NCBI GenBank assembly: GCA_036258175.1
Contig: DATAEE010000314.1
Location: forward strand, 17,775 to 81,774
Direction: 5' to 3'
Source: DATAEE01 sp036258175
Lineage (GTDB): Bacteria; Acidobacteriota; Vicinamibacteria; Vicinamibacterales; 2-12-FULL-66-21
Length of the DNA stretch: 64,000 nt
Numbering within the stretch: the first letter of the stretch is position 1; each line of letters opens with the position of its first letter. Under the pieces are notes generated by a model. That model saw nothing but the letters and a program-made list of their open reading frames with translations. It ran no database searches and was not told where the DNA came from. This document shows positions 16,173 through 23,759 of the stretch, piece after piece. The position numbers and the translations under genes were made by a program.

Positions 16173-17978
16173 ATGCCGATTCGCGACCTCAAGGCCCGGA
16201 TTGCGCGGCTGCCCGAGCAGCCCGGGGTCTACGTGTTCGCGAACGATGCCGGCGACACCCTCTACGTCGGCAAGGCGCGCGTCCTGCGCGACCGCGTCCG
16301 CAGCTACCTGGCCGCGGAGGGCACGAGCCCGCGTCATGACGCCCTGTTGCGAGAGGCGGACCAACTCGACGTCATCGTGACCGACTCGGTCGTCGAGGCG
16401 CTCGCGCTCGAGAACCACCTCATCAAGCAGAAGGCACCCCGGTACAACATCCTCCTCCGCGACGACAAGAACTATCCGTACTTGCAGGTGACCAACAGCG
16501 AGCGGTTTCCGCGCGTGCTTGTCGCCCGCCGCGTCGACCCGCGCGACGGCAACGTCTATGCGGGTCCGTTTCTGCCGGCATCCTTCGCGCGCCGGACGAT
16601 GAGCCTGACCCATCGGCTGTTCGGTATTCGATCCTGCAACGAGGCGATCGACGGCGAGCGGGGCCGGCCCTGCCTCGAGTACGACATCAAGCGGTGCATC
16701 GCCCCCTGCGTCCGCGAGATCTGCTCCGAGGAGGAATACGCCGCGGCGGTCGCCGACACGAAACTCTTCCTCGAGGGACGGACCGACGAGCTGCAAGTCG
16801 ATCTCCGGCGGCGGATGAACGAGGCGGCCGCCGACGAACAGTTCGAGCGTGCGGCGCAGCTGCGCGACGCCCTCCGCACGATCCAGGCGCTCGGCTCGCG
16901 CGAGCAGAAGATGTCCACGACCGCGCTCGGCGACCGCGACGCGTTCGGCGTGAAGCTCGGCCCCGCGGGTGCCGTCGTCCAGGTTTTTCAGATGCGCGGC
17001 GGGCGCGTCATCGAACGCATCGAGCTCGTGTCCGAGAACGCAGGGTCGGAAGTCGAGGTGCTCGAGGCGGCGGTCCAGCAGTTCTACGAATCGCGCGAGC
17101 CGCCGCCCGAGATCCATGTGCCTGCGCCGCTGCCCGAGTCCGAGGCGATGGAAACCTGGCTCGCCGATCGCAGCAACCGTCGCGTCCGCATCGTGGTCCC
17201 GAAGCGCGGCGAGAAGCGCGGCCTGCTCGAGCTCGCGTCCCGCAATGCCGCCGTCGCGTACGACGCGCGGTTCAACGACACCGTCGCCGCGAACTACGAC
17301 GCGCTCGAAACGCTTCGCGCCGTGCTCGCGCTGCCGGCCCTCCCGCGCCGCATCGAGTGCTTCGACATCTCCACTATCCAGGGAAGCGAAACGGTCGCAT
17401 CGATGGTCGTGTGCGAGGACGGACGGATGCGGCGAGGGGAGTACCGGAAATACCGAATCAAGGGCGAGCGCCTCGATGATTTCGCCGCCATGTCCGAGGT
17501 CGTCCTTCGGCGTTACCGGAAGCTGCTGGAGCAGGGCGGCCCGTTTCCCGATCTGATTCTGATCGACGGGGGCAAGGGACAGCTGACGGCCGCTTACGAG
17601 GCCTTGAGGCAGCTCGGTCTCGAGAATCTCGTAGCCGTGGGGATCGCGAAGAAGGAGGAGCTGCTGTTCACGCGGGACCGCGTCGATCCGATTGCGTTAC
17701 GGACCGACAGCCCGGCGCTGCATCTCATCCAACGGATTCGCGACGAGGCGCACCGCTTCGCGTTGACCTTCCATCGCGCGGCGCGCCGCATGCGCGATCT
17801 GCGTTCGGAGCTCGACGACGTGCCGGGCATCGGACCCAGACGCCGTCGGGCGTTACTGCGGCGCTTCGGCAGCCTGGCCGGTGTGAGGCGTGCCACGCAC
17901 GACGAGCTGATCGGTGTTGTTGGTCCGAAGGGAGCTGACGCGATTCTTGCGCACTTCATGAACCAGCCGCACCACTAA
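16173..17978 (+). CDS. uvrC: Excinuclease ABC subunit UvrC
   Basis: Makes both incisions during nucleotide excision repair with UvrB. The 601-residue product has, in order, a GIY-YIG nuclease domain (PGVYVFANDAGDTLYVGKAR), UvrC-specific motifs (NYPYLQVT, GPFLPASFARRTM, CLEYDIKRCIAPCV), and a UVR motif near residue 210 (RRMNEAAADEQFERAAQLRD). The RNase H-like endonuclease domain follows (IECFDISTIQGSETVASMVV, LILIDGGKGQLTAA, DEAHRFALTFHR), with a short terminal helix-hairpin-helix (VPGIGPRRRRALLRRFGS). All catalytic regions are present and the length is standard. Confidence 0.97.
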   Translation: MPIRDLKARIARLPEQPGVYVFANDAGDTLYVGKARVLRDRVRSYLAAEGTSPRHDALLREADQLDVIVTDSVVEALALENHLIKQKAPRYNILLRDDKNYPYLQVTNSERFPRVLVARRVDPRDGNVYAGPFLPASFARRTMSLTHRLFGIRSCNEAIDGERGRPCLEYDIKRCIAPCVREICSEEEYAAAVADTKLFLEGRTDELQVDLRRRMNEAAADEQFERAAQLRDALRTIQALGSREQKMSTTALGDRDAFGVKLGPAGAVVQVFQMRGGRVIERIELVSENAGSEVEVLEAAVQQFYESREPPPEIHVPAPLPESEAMETWLADRSNRRVRIVVPKRGEKRGLLELASRNAAVAYDARFNDTVAANYDALETLRAVLALPALPRRIECFDISTIQGSETVASMVVCEDGRMRRGEYRKYRIKGERLDDFAAMSEVVLRRYRKLLEQGGPFPDLILIDGGKGQLTAAYEALRQLGLENLVAVGIAKKEELLFTRDRVDPIALRTDSPALHLIQRIRDEAHRFALTFHRAARRMRDLRSELDDVPGIGPRRRRALLRRFGSLAGVRRATHDELIGVVGPKGADAILAHFMNQPHH

Positions 17979-18003
17979 AGTGGTATTCTTACCCACACTT
18001 TTC

Positions 18004-19029
18004 GTGAAGCCACGCGTCGTGTCGGGCATGCGCCCGACCGGAAAGCTCCACCTCGGACATCTGGCCGGCGCCCTGCGCAACTGGGCTGAGCTCGAGGATC
18101 GCTACGACTGCTTTTACTTCGTCGCCGACTGGCACGCTCTGACCAGCGAGTACGCCGACACCAGCGAGATCGCGGCGAACGCCGCCGACAACGTCGCCGA
18201 CTGGATCGCCGCAGGTCTCGACCCCGGGAAGAGCACGATCTTCGTCCAGTCGCTCGTGCCCGAGCACGCGGAGCTCTACCTGCTCCTGTCGATGGTCGTG
18301 CCGGTGCCCTGGCTCGAGCGTGTGCCGACTTACAAGGAGCAGCAGGAGAACATCACCGACCGCGATCTGTCGACCATCGGATTTCTCGGGTACCCGTTGC
18401 TGCAGACGGCGGATGTGGCCATGTACGACGCGCGGTTCGTGCCCGTCGGCGACGATCAGGTCGCGCACCTGGAGCTCTCGCGCGAGGTCGTCCGACGGTT
18501 CAACAACATCTTCGGCGGGCCCGTCCTTGTGGAGCCGCAACATCTCCTGACGAACTTCGCCCGACTGCCGGGGCTCGACAACCGAAAGATGAGCAAGAGC
18601 TACGGCAACGCGATCAACTTGTCGGACGACGCCGAGACGGTACGCGCGAAGGTCATGAAGATGTACACAGATCCCAAACGGGTCCGTGCCGACGTGCCGG
18701 GAACCGTCGAGGGCAACCCCGTATTCCTGTATCACGACGCCTTCAACCCGAACACCAACGAGGTCAACGACCTCAAGGACCGGTATCGAGCCGGCAAGGT
18801 CGGGGACGTCGAGGTCAAGGACAAGCTCGCGCGCGCGATCAACGCCGCCCTCGACCCGTTGCGCGCGCGCAGGCGCGAGGTCCTCGGCCGGCCGGAATCG
18901 CTGCGGGAAATCATGATCGAAGGATCCCGCCGCGCGCGGACCGTTGCCCAGGACACGATGGAGCGGGTGCGCGCCGCGGTGAAGCTGGACTACGCCGGCG
19001 TCCAGCGGGCGCTCAAGTCAGGGCGCTGA
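18004..19029 (+). CDS. trpS: Tryptophanyl-tRNA synthetase
   Basis: Charges tRNA-Trp. The product shows the class I motifs HLGH (in RPTGKLHLGHLAG) and KMSKS (in LDNRKMSKSYGN), and the TrpRS segment GFLGYPLLQTADV. Family members begin with KPRV.SGMRPTG, so GTG 18004 is preferred (341 residues); GTG 17980 would add eight residues. No strong ribosome-binding site precedes either. It follows uvrC closely and precedes scpA by 11 bases. Confidence 0.95.
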   Translation: MKPRVVSGMRPTGKLHLGHLAGALRNWAELEDRYDCFYFVADWHALTSEYADTSEIAANAADNVADWIAAGLDPGKSTIFVQSLVPEHAELYLLLSMVVPVPWLERVPTYKEQQENITDRDLSTIGFLGYPLLQTADVAMYDARFVPVGDDQVAHLELSREVVRRFNNIFGGPVLVEPQHLLTNFARLPGLDNRKMSKSYGNAINLSDDAETVRAKVMKMYTDPKRVRADVPGTVEGNPVFLYHDAFNPNTNEVNDLKDRYRAGKVGDVEVKDKLARAINAALDPLRARRREVLGRPESLREIMIEGSRRARTVAQDTMERVRAAVKLDYAGVQRALKSGR

Positions 19030-19040
19030 CGCTGCAGACC

Positions 19041-19826
19041 ATGGAACAGGAATTCGAATCGGTCCTCGAGGCGTACCCCGTAAGGCTCCAGAACTTCGAG
19101 GGGCCGCTCGACCTCCTCCTCCATCTGATCAAGAAGAACGAGGTCAACGTCTACGACATTCCGATCGTGCTCATCACGCAGCAGTACCTCGCGTACATCG
19201 AGCTGATGCAGGAGTTGAACCTCGACGTCGCCGGCGAGTTCCTCGTCATGGCGGCGACGCTGATTCACGTCAAGTCGCGGATGTTGCTCCCGCGGCCCGA
19301 CCCTGCGCAGGAAGATCCTCAGGAGGATCCACGCGAGGCGCTCGTCCGCCGCTTAATCGAGCATCAGCGCTTCAAGGCTGCCGCCGAGCTGCTCCACGAG
19401 CGCGAAACGGTACGGAGCGCCCAGTGGTCGCGCCCGGACGCCGTCGTCACGGAGATTGCGGGCGAGGCGCCGGAACCAGAGGTCGAGGTCGATCTGTTCA
19501 GCTTGATGTCTGCGTTCCGGGCGGTCCTCGAGCGCGCCCGGCAACGGCCTCAGGTGCCCCTGCCGCCCGAACAGATTCCGATCGAGACGCGGATCGAGCA
19601 ACTGCTGGCGCGGCTGAGCGAGCACGAGGCGTGCGGATTCGAAGATCTCTTCGCCGACGTCCAGCATCGCAGCGGTCTGATCGTCACGTTCCTCGCGTTG
19701 CTGGAAATGATTCGTCTCAAGTTAGTTCGCGTCTACCAGTCCGCCGCGTTCGGGCCCATCCGCGTCTACAAACGTGCGCGGCCTGCCGACGCGCCGAGGC
19801 CGATCCTCGATCCGGAGGGTGCCTAG
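19041..19826 (+). CDS. scpA: Segregation and condensation protein A
   Basis: ScpA is the kleisin that bridges the SMC heads in bacterial condensin. The 261-residue protein begins with the family N-domain (YPVRLQNFEGPLDLLLHLIKK, then DIPIVLITQQYLAYI). It contains EFLVMAATLIHVKSRMLLP and ends with a winged-helix region (VTFLALLEMIRLKLVRVYQ). scpB follows after 25 bases, the usual pairing. Confidence 0.97.
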   Translation: MEQEFESVLEAYPVRLQNFEGPLDLLLHLIKKNEVNVYDIPIVLITQQYLAYIELMQELNLDVAGEFLVMAATLIHVKSRMLLPRPDPAQEDPQEDPREALVRRLIEHQRFKAAAELLHERETVRSAQWSRPDAVVTEIAGEAPEPEVEVDLFSLMSAFRAVLERARQRPQVPLPPEQIPIETRIEQLLARLSEHEACGFEDLFADVQHRSGLIVTFLALLEMIRLKLVRVYQSAAFGPIRVYKRARPADAPRPILDPEGA

Positions 19827-19851
19827 TGCGTGGTGCCCGTAGAGGTCACTG

Positions 19852-20451
19852 ATGTCCGACTCGCTGAAATCTGTCATTGAAGCGCTCATCTTCGCGTCGC
19901 CGGATCCGCTCACGATCAAGCAGCTCGCGAAGCTGCTCGACGGCGAGCCGAAGGAGGCCGTGCAGGAAGCGATCGCCGCGCTCAAGAAGGACTACGAGCG
20001 CGAGGGCGGACTGCAACTGGTCGAGATCGCGGGCGGCTACCGGATCGTGACGCGCCCCGAGTTGCACGAATGGGTGCGGAAGCTCTTCCACGAGCAGACC
20101 AAGCAGAAGCTGTCGGTCGCCGCGCTCGAGACGCTCGCCGTCATCGCCTACAAACAACCGATCACCGCGCCAGAGATCGCGGAGATCCGGGGCGTCAACA
20201 CGGCCGGCGTGCTCGGCACGCTCATCGAGCGCCGGCTCGTGAAGATCGTAGGGCGTAAGCCGGTCGTCGGGCGTCCGTTCATGTACGCCACGACGCGTCA
20301 ATTCCTCGATCGGTTCGGGCTGAAGGATCTGGGCGACCTGCCGAAGGTGGAGGACATGGCGGACGCGCTCGGCTTCGAGGCGCCCGATGGTCTTACCGGC
20401 GGCGGATCGGTCGAGAACGCGTTGCCGTTCGAGGGAGAGACGGTCCACTAG
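19852..20451 (+). CDS. scpB: Segregation and condensation protein B
   Basis: ScpB dimers bind the ScpA linker and regulate SMC. The 199-residue protein has two winged helices: IEALIFASPDPLTIKQLAKLL near the start, then LSVAALETLAVIAYKQPIT with EIRGVNTAGVLGTLIERRLV. Its last 59 bases overlap the end of the convergent rluB gene. Confidence 0.97.
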   Translation: MSDSLKSVIEALIFASPDPLTIKQLAKLLDGEPKEAVQEAIAALKKDYEREGGLQLVEIAGGYRIVTRPELHEWVRKLFHEQTKQKLSVAALETLAVIAYKQPITAPEIAEIRGVNTAGVLGTLIERRLVKIVGRKPVVGRPFMYATTRQFLDRFGLKDLGDLPKVEDMADALGFEAPDGLTGGGSVENALPFEGETVH

Positions 20452-21190
20452 AAGCGACGTCGAGGCCGGCCGCCCGCTTCAGCGCCGCGATCTCTCTGTC
20501 AGTGAGTTCACGCCAGTGGCCCGTCTTCAGCCGCGTGTCGCTGATCGGCCCAATCCGCACCCGCCGCAGTCGAACCACCGGATGGCCAATGGCGTCGCAC
20601 ATGAGCCGGACCTGGCGTTTCCGGCCTTCCCGGATCGTGAGCTCCACGAGCGCCTGCGGACCGGAGGGAGCGTCGAACGTTCGGATCAGCCGCGCGCGCG
20701 CCGGTGACGTCCGGCGGCCGTCGATGACGACACCGCCGGCGAGCCGGTCGAGCGCGTGTCGATCCGGCACGCCCCGGACGCGCGCCTCGTAGACGCGCTC
20801 GACGCCGTGCCTGGGATGCGTCAGGCGCGCGGTCAGCTCGCCATCGTTGGTAAGGATCAGCAGTCCCTCCGAATCGAAATCCAGGCGTCCGACGGGATAG
20901 ACGTACTCGCGAACGCCTTCGAGCAGATCGATCACCGTCCGACGGCGCTGCGGGTCGTCGCGCGTGGACACGTACCCCCGCGGCTTGTTCAGCAGGAGAT
21001 ACCGTTTCCGCTCCGCTGCCCGCACGCGCCGGCCGTCGACGCGGATGTCATCCACGGCCGGGTCGGCTTTCGTGCCCAGCTCCGTCACCGTCTGGCCGTT
21101 CACGGTGACGCGCCCTTCACGCATCAACTGCTCGGTCGTCCGCCGAGACGCCAGGCCAGCCTGAGACAGGATTTTCTGTAGTCGCTCCAA
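20393..21190 (-). CDS. rluB: 23S rRNA pseudouridine synthase, RluB/RsuA family
   Basis: Isomerises a uridine in 23S rRNA. An S4 domain comes first (RLQKILSQAGLASRRTTEQLMREGRV). The catalytic domain carries Asp in GRLDFDSEGLLILTNDG, together with NKPRGYVSTRDD and EGRKRQVRLMCDAIGHPV. Family members begin M.RLQKIL, which matches TTG 21190. An upstream TTG at 21214 would place the first eight codons in a heptad-repeat array. In most genomes rluB follows scpB on the same strand; here it is convergent with it and overlaps it tail to tail. Confidence 0.93.
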   Translation of the reverse strand: MERLQKILSQAGLASRRTTEQLMREGRVTVNGQTVTELGTKADPAVDDIRVDGRRVRAAERKRYLLLNKPRGYVSTRDDPQRRRTVIDLLEGVREYVYPVGRLDFDSEGLLILTNDGELTARLTHPRHGVERVYEARVRGVPDRHALDRLAGGVVIDGRRTSPARARLIRTFDAPSGPQALVELTIREGRKRQVRLMCDAIGHPVVRLRRVRIGPISDTRLKTGHWRELTDREIAALKRAAGLDVASSGPSLPRTATRSRPIRRR

Positions 21191-21214
21191 TCCACACCAA
21201 TCCACAATCAACAA
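21187..21214. repeat. Heptad-repeat array at the rluB start
   Basis: Four degenerate 7-base units (CCAATCC, ACACCAA, TCCACAA, TCAACAA) separate rluB from the alpha/beta hydrolase gene. On the minus strand this reads GATTG-like, as at 57560, and it contributes possible TTG and GTG starts for rluB. Confidence 0.55.
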
Positions 21215-21216
21215 TG

Positions 21217-22368
21217 CTAGTTGTCGAGCACCGCCGTCCAGAACGACACCAGCTTCCAGACTTCCCCCCAGTCCGCCGGTTGATTCACCTCGGCGTGCGT
21301 GATGAGCGGGGTCAGGAGCACGCGGACATCCGTGTGAGGCCGCAAGTGATCCGCAAGCAGCGTCGACTCCAGCGGTGGGATGACGCTGTCATCGGCGCCG
21401 TGCAGCAGGAACACGGGAGCGGACGGAGGCGACGCATCGACCGGAGACAACGCCGGTTCGGCGCCCAGCGCTTCGACGTGCGGCAGGAGACGGGGCCCCA
21501 GCCCGGCGACATCGCGATCGTTGACGGCGGTCATCAATGACCGCGACGGCTCCGGCATCGCGGCGGCCATCGCCCGCGCACGCTCGAAGATCGTTTGCGC
21601 GCGCGCCTTGTCCACCATGTCCACGTGCGAGGCCTCGAGGAATGTGCGGATGCCGGCTCGCAGACCGGCGACCTGATCGGCCGGCACCATCCGCTCCGCG
21701 ACGCCGAGGAGGATGATGACGACCCCGTAGTCGTGAGGCGCGTGCCGGCTGCCGTCGGCCAGCGTGCCTGTGCAAAGGAAGCGGAGCGTACGCGGCAGAT
21801 CGCCGTGGCCGCCGAACGAGAGAACGAACGCGACGCGGTCGCGAGTCGACGGCCGGCCGGCCGCGACAATCGACAGGCCGCCCCCAAAGCTAATCCCGAC
21901 GAGTCCGGGACGACCATCGGCTGAGAGGTCGCGGCGCTCCGACAGCCACCTCATCCCGTCTTCAATCATGTCCGTGGAGCGTGGCGTGATGGCGTATTGC
22001 TTGAGGTCCGGCAGCTCCGCTGTCACGACCGCGAAGCCGCGCGCCGCAAAATCTTCGGCAAAGCCGATCAGCCTCGGCTCTTCGATGCCCGCGGCGTGTA
22101 CGCCGGGCACGAGCAGCACCGCGCGTCGAATGCCGTTGCCTGGCCGATAGATTCGCGCCGCGAGCGGCAGGTGGCGGGTTGGAATCTGTGCTGGTTCGGT
22201 GGTGACGGTGGCCGCTTCCCACGACGCGATCGTGTTGGGCCAGCCCCGAATCCCGGCCGCCTGAATGACGAGCGACGCGCCGCGCACATAGTCGCGGCCG
22301 ACCGTCGCGCCGGTCAGGGCGAATGCACCCAGGGTGATGAGCGCGACAAGCTTTGCCCGACGTCGCAT
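21217..22368 (-). CDS. Secreted or membrane-anchored alpha/beta hydrolase
   Basis: The 383-residue product has an N-terminal hydrophobic anchor (KLVALITLGAFALTGATVG) and then an alpha/beta-hydrolase fold. The nucleophile elbow is GLVGISFGGGLS, with an oxyanion region AVLLVPGVHAAG. The probable acid lies in LLHGADDSVIPPLES and the His in ITHAEVNQP. The substrate is unknown; prolyl-peptidase- or dienelactone-like members share this shape. The much longer open frame upstream is antisense to cmk and is not used. It is divergent from cmk. Confidence 0.8.
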   Translation of the reverse strand: MRRRAKLVALITLGAFALTGATVGRDYVRGASLVIQAAGIRGWPNTIASWEAATVTTEPAQIPTRHLPLAARIYRPGNGIRRAVLLVPGVHAAGIEEPRLIGFAEDFAARGFAVVTAELPDLKQYAITPRSTDMIEDGMRWLSERRDLSADGRPGLVGISFGGGLSIVAAGRPSTRDRVAFVLSFGGHGDLPRTLRFLCTGTLADGSRHAPHDYGVVIILLGVAERMVPADQVAGLRAGIRTFLEASHVDMVDKARAQTIFERARAMAAAMPEPSRSLMTAVNDRDVAGLGPRLLPHVEALGAEPALSPVDASPPSAPVFLLHGADDSVIPPLESTLLADHLRPHTDVRVLLTPLITHAEVNQPADWGEVWKLVSFWTAVLDN

Positions 22369-22381
22369 GGAGGGATAATAC
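22353..22381 (+). promoter_or_regulatory. Possible promoter for a leaderless cmk transcript
   Basis: TTGCCC (22353-22358), a 17-base spacer and TAATAC (22376-22381) stand directly before ATG 22387. Transcription starting about seven bases on would begin at the start codon itself. There is no ribosome-binding site. This is inference from spacing only. Confidence 0.35.
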
Positions 22382-22386
22382 GGGAA

Positions 22387-23052
22387 ATGCGCAACCTGAT
22401 CGTTGCGATCGATGGACCGTCCGGCGCCGGGAAAGGCACCGTCGCGCGAGCGGTCGCGGCGGCGCTCACGTGTCCTCACGTCGACACGGGCGCGATGTAT
22501 CGGGCGCTCGCGTGGAAGGTCCTCGATGAGGGCGTCGACGTTGGCGACGGCTCGGCAGTCGCCGGGCTGGCCGACCGCGCCACGTTTGATCTTGAGGATG
22601 GCCGCGTCGTCATCGATGGGCATGACGTCGCGAAGGCGATCCGTACCCCCGAAATCGACATCGCGGCGGCGCAGGTCGCACGTCACCTCGCCGTGCGCCG
22701 TGTGCTCGTCGCGAGGCAGCGCATGTACGGCCAGCGGGGAGGCTGCCTCGTCATGGAAGGGCGCGACATCGGGACCGTCGTGTTTCCCGACGCAGATGTG
22801 AAGATCTACCTGGATGCGTCGCCCGACGAGCGGGCGCGGCGCCGTGCGCAGGATTCCGCCCATGCGAGCCGCGGCGGGGCAGTCGCCGAAGTGGCCACCG
22901 CGCTCGCGCAGCGCGACCATCAGGACCGGACGCGCGAAGCGTCACCGCTCGCGCAGGCTGATGACGCGCTTTACATCGACACCAGCGACCTCACGATCGA
23001 GGAAGTGGTCGAACGCGTGATGGCCGTCGTCAATCAGCTGCGATCCTTGTAA
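22387..23052 (+). CDS. cmk: Cytidylate kinase
   Basis: Phosphorylates CMP and dCMP. The 221-residue protein begins with the P-loop AIDGPSGAGKGTVARAVA. Other family features are HVDTGAMYRALAWKVL, the CMP-binding region RTPEIDIAAAQVA, CLVMEGRDIGTVVFPDADVK and the lid DERARRRAQDS. The start at 22387 gives the family length; the open frame upstream is antisense to the hydrolase. Its last 19 bases overlap the end of the convergent DUF6335 gene. Confidence 0.96.
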   Translation: MRNLIVAIDGPSGAGKGTVARAVAAALTCPHVDTGAMYRALAWKVLDEGVDVGDGSAVAGLADRATFDLEDGRVVIDGHDVAKAIRTPEIDIAAAQVARHLAVRRVLVARQRMYGQRGGCLVMEGRDIGTVVFPDADVKIYLDASPDERARRRAQDSAHASRGGAVAEVATALAQRDHQDRTREASPLAQADDALYIDTSDLTIEEVVERVMAVVNQLRSL

Positions 23053-23624
23053 TCCTCGGCCGACGCCGGATCCAGCTCCCAACGGTTTCGATCCCGCTTC
23101 TCAATCTTCTGGGCGCCTTTGAGCTCTTCGTTGTCCTCGTACTCGACGCCCAGGGCGCGGCCGATGTCGTCGACGCGGTCCTGATCCGGCGTGGGGTTGT
23201 CCCCGCCGGGCGCTTCGTCACCGACCGCGTAGGCATCCTCCCAGTCCGCGTCGACGTCCCCGCCGGTCAGCGCCGGGCTGGTTTCGGTGTGCTGGTGGAT
23301 AGCCTCCTGGATCTCCCGGCGCCCGCTCTTGGCTGCCGACGCGCTCTGGTCGACGTCGAGCGACGAGGGCGGACCCGGGATTGGCTCGTCGGCGTCGCTC
23401 AGCTGCCGGCGCGCCCTGTCAAGGCGAAGGAGGCGTCGCGGCTCCTGGGTGGCCGCCGCCTTTCTGGTCGGTTTCCTTCGTTGTCTGGCGACTGCCCTAC
23501 GCCTGGCCGCTTTTGCCGCCTTTCTCGGACGGGCCTTTGAACGAGCCCGGGATCTGGTCTTGGGACGAGCCTTGCCCTTTGATTTGGCGTTTGCCTGACG
23601 TTTCCGCGCCCGTTTCTTCGCCAT
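23034..23624 (-). CDS. DUF6335-like protein with histone-like basic N-terminus
   Basis: The first 75 of 196 residues are Lys/Arg/Ala-rich with KARPRKAAKAARRR-type repeats, like histone H1 or AlgP tails, and probably bind nucleic acid. The acidic remainder carries the DUF6335 signature (LTGGDVDADWEDAYAVGDEA, then NPTPDQDRVDDIGRALG and RDRNRWELDPASAEDY). This domain is known mainly from cyanobacteria without an assigned function. The gene is divergent from rpsA and its end overlaps cmk. Confidence 0.75.
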   Translation of the reverse strand: MAKKRARKRQANAKSKGKARPKTRSRARSKARPRKAAKAARRRAVARQRRKPTRKAAATQEPRRLLRLDRARRQLSDADEPIPGPPSSLDVDQSASAAKSGRREIQEAIHQHTETSPALTGGDVDADWEDAYAVGDEAPGGDNPTPDQDRVDDIGRALGVEYEDNEELKGAQKIEKRDRNRWELDPASAEDYKDRS

Positions 23625-23635
23625 CGCTGCGCTCC

Positions 23636-23664
23636 TTGACCGTGCGTTCTAAGTGACCTATAAT
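23636..23664 (+). promoter_or_regulatory. Sigma-70-type promoter of rpsA
   Basis: TTGACC (23636-23641), a 17-base spacer and the perfect -10 box TATAAT (23659-23664) lie 95 bases before the rpsA ATG. The spacing is optimal. The roughly 90-base leader could carry the autogenous control known for S1 mRNA. Confidence 0.8.
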
Positions 23665-23759
23665 CTACTGCTTATCGCAACTCCAGCGATCGCAATCTTC
23701 GGGCCGCCGGCGCCCGCAACAATCAACCGGCAAATCGACGCGAGGAGGATCCGTTCTGA

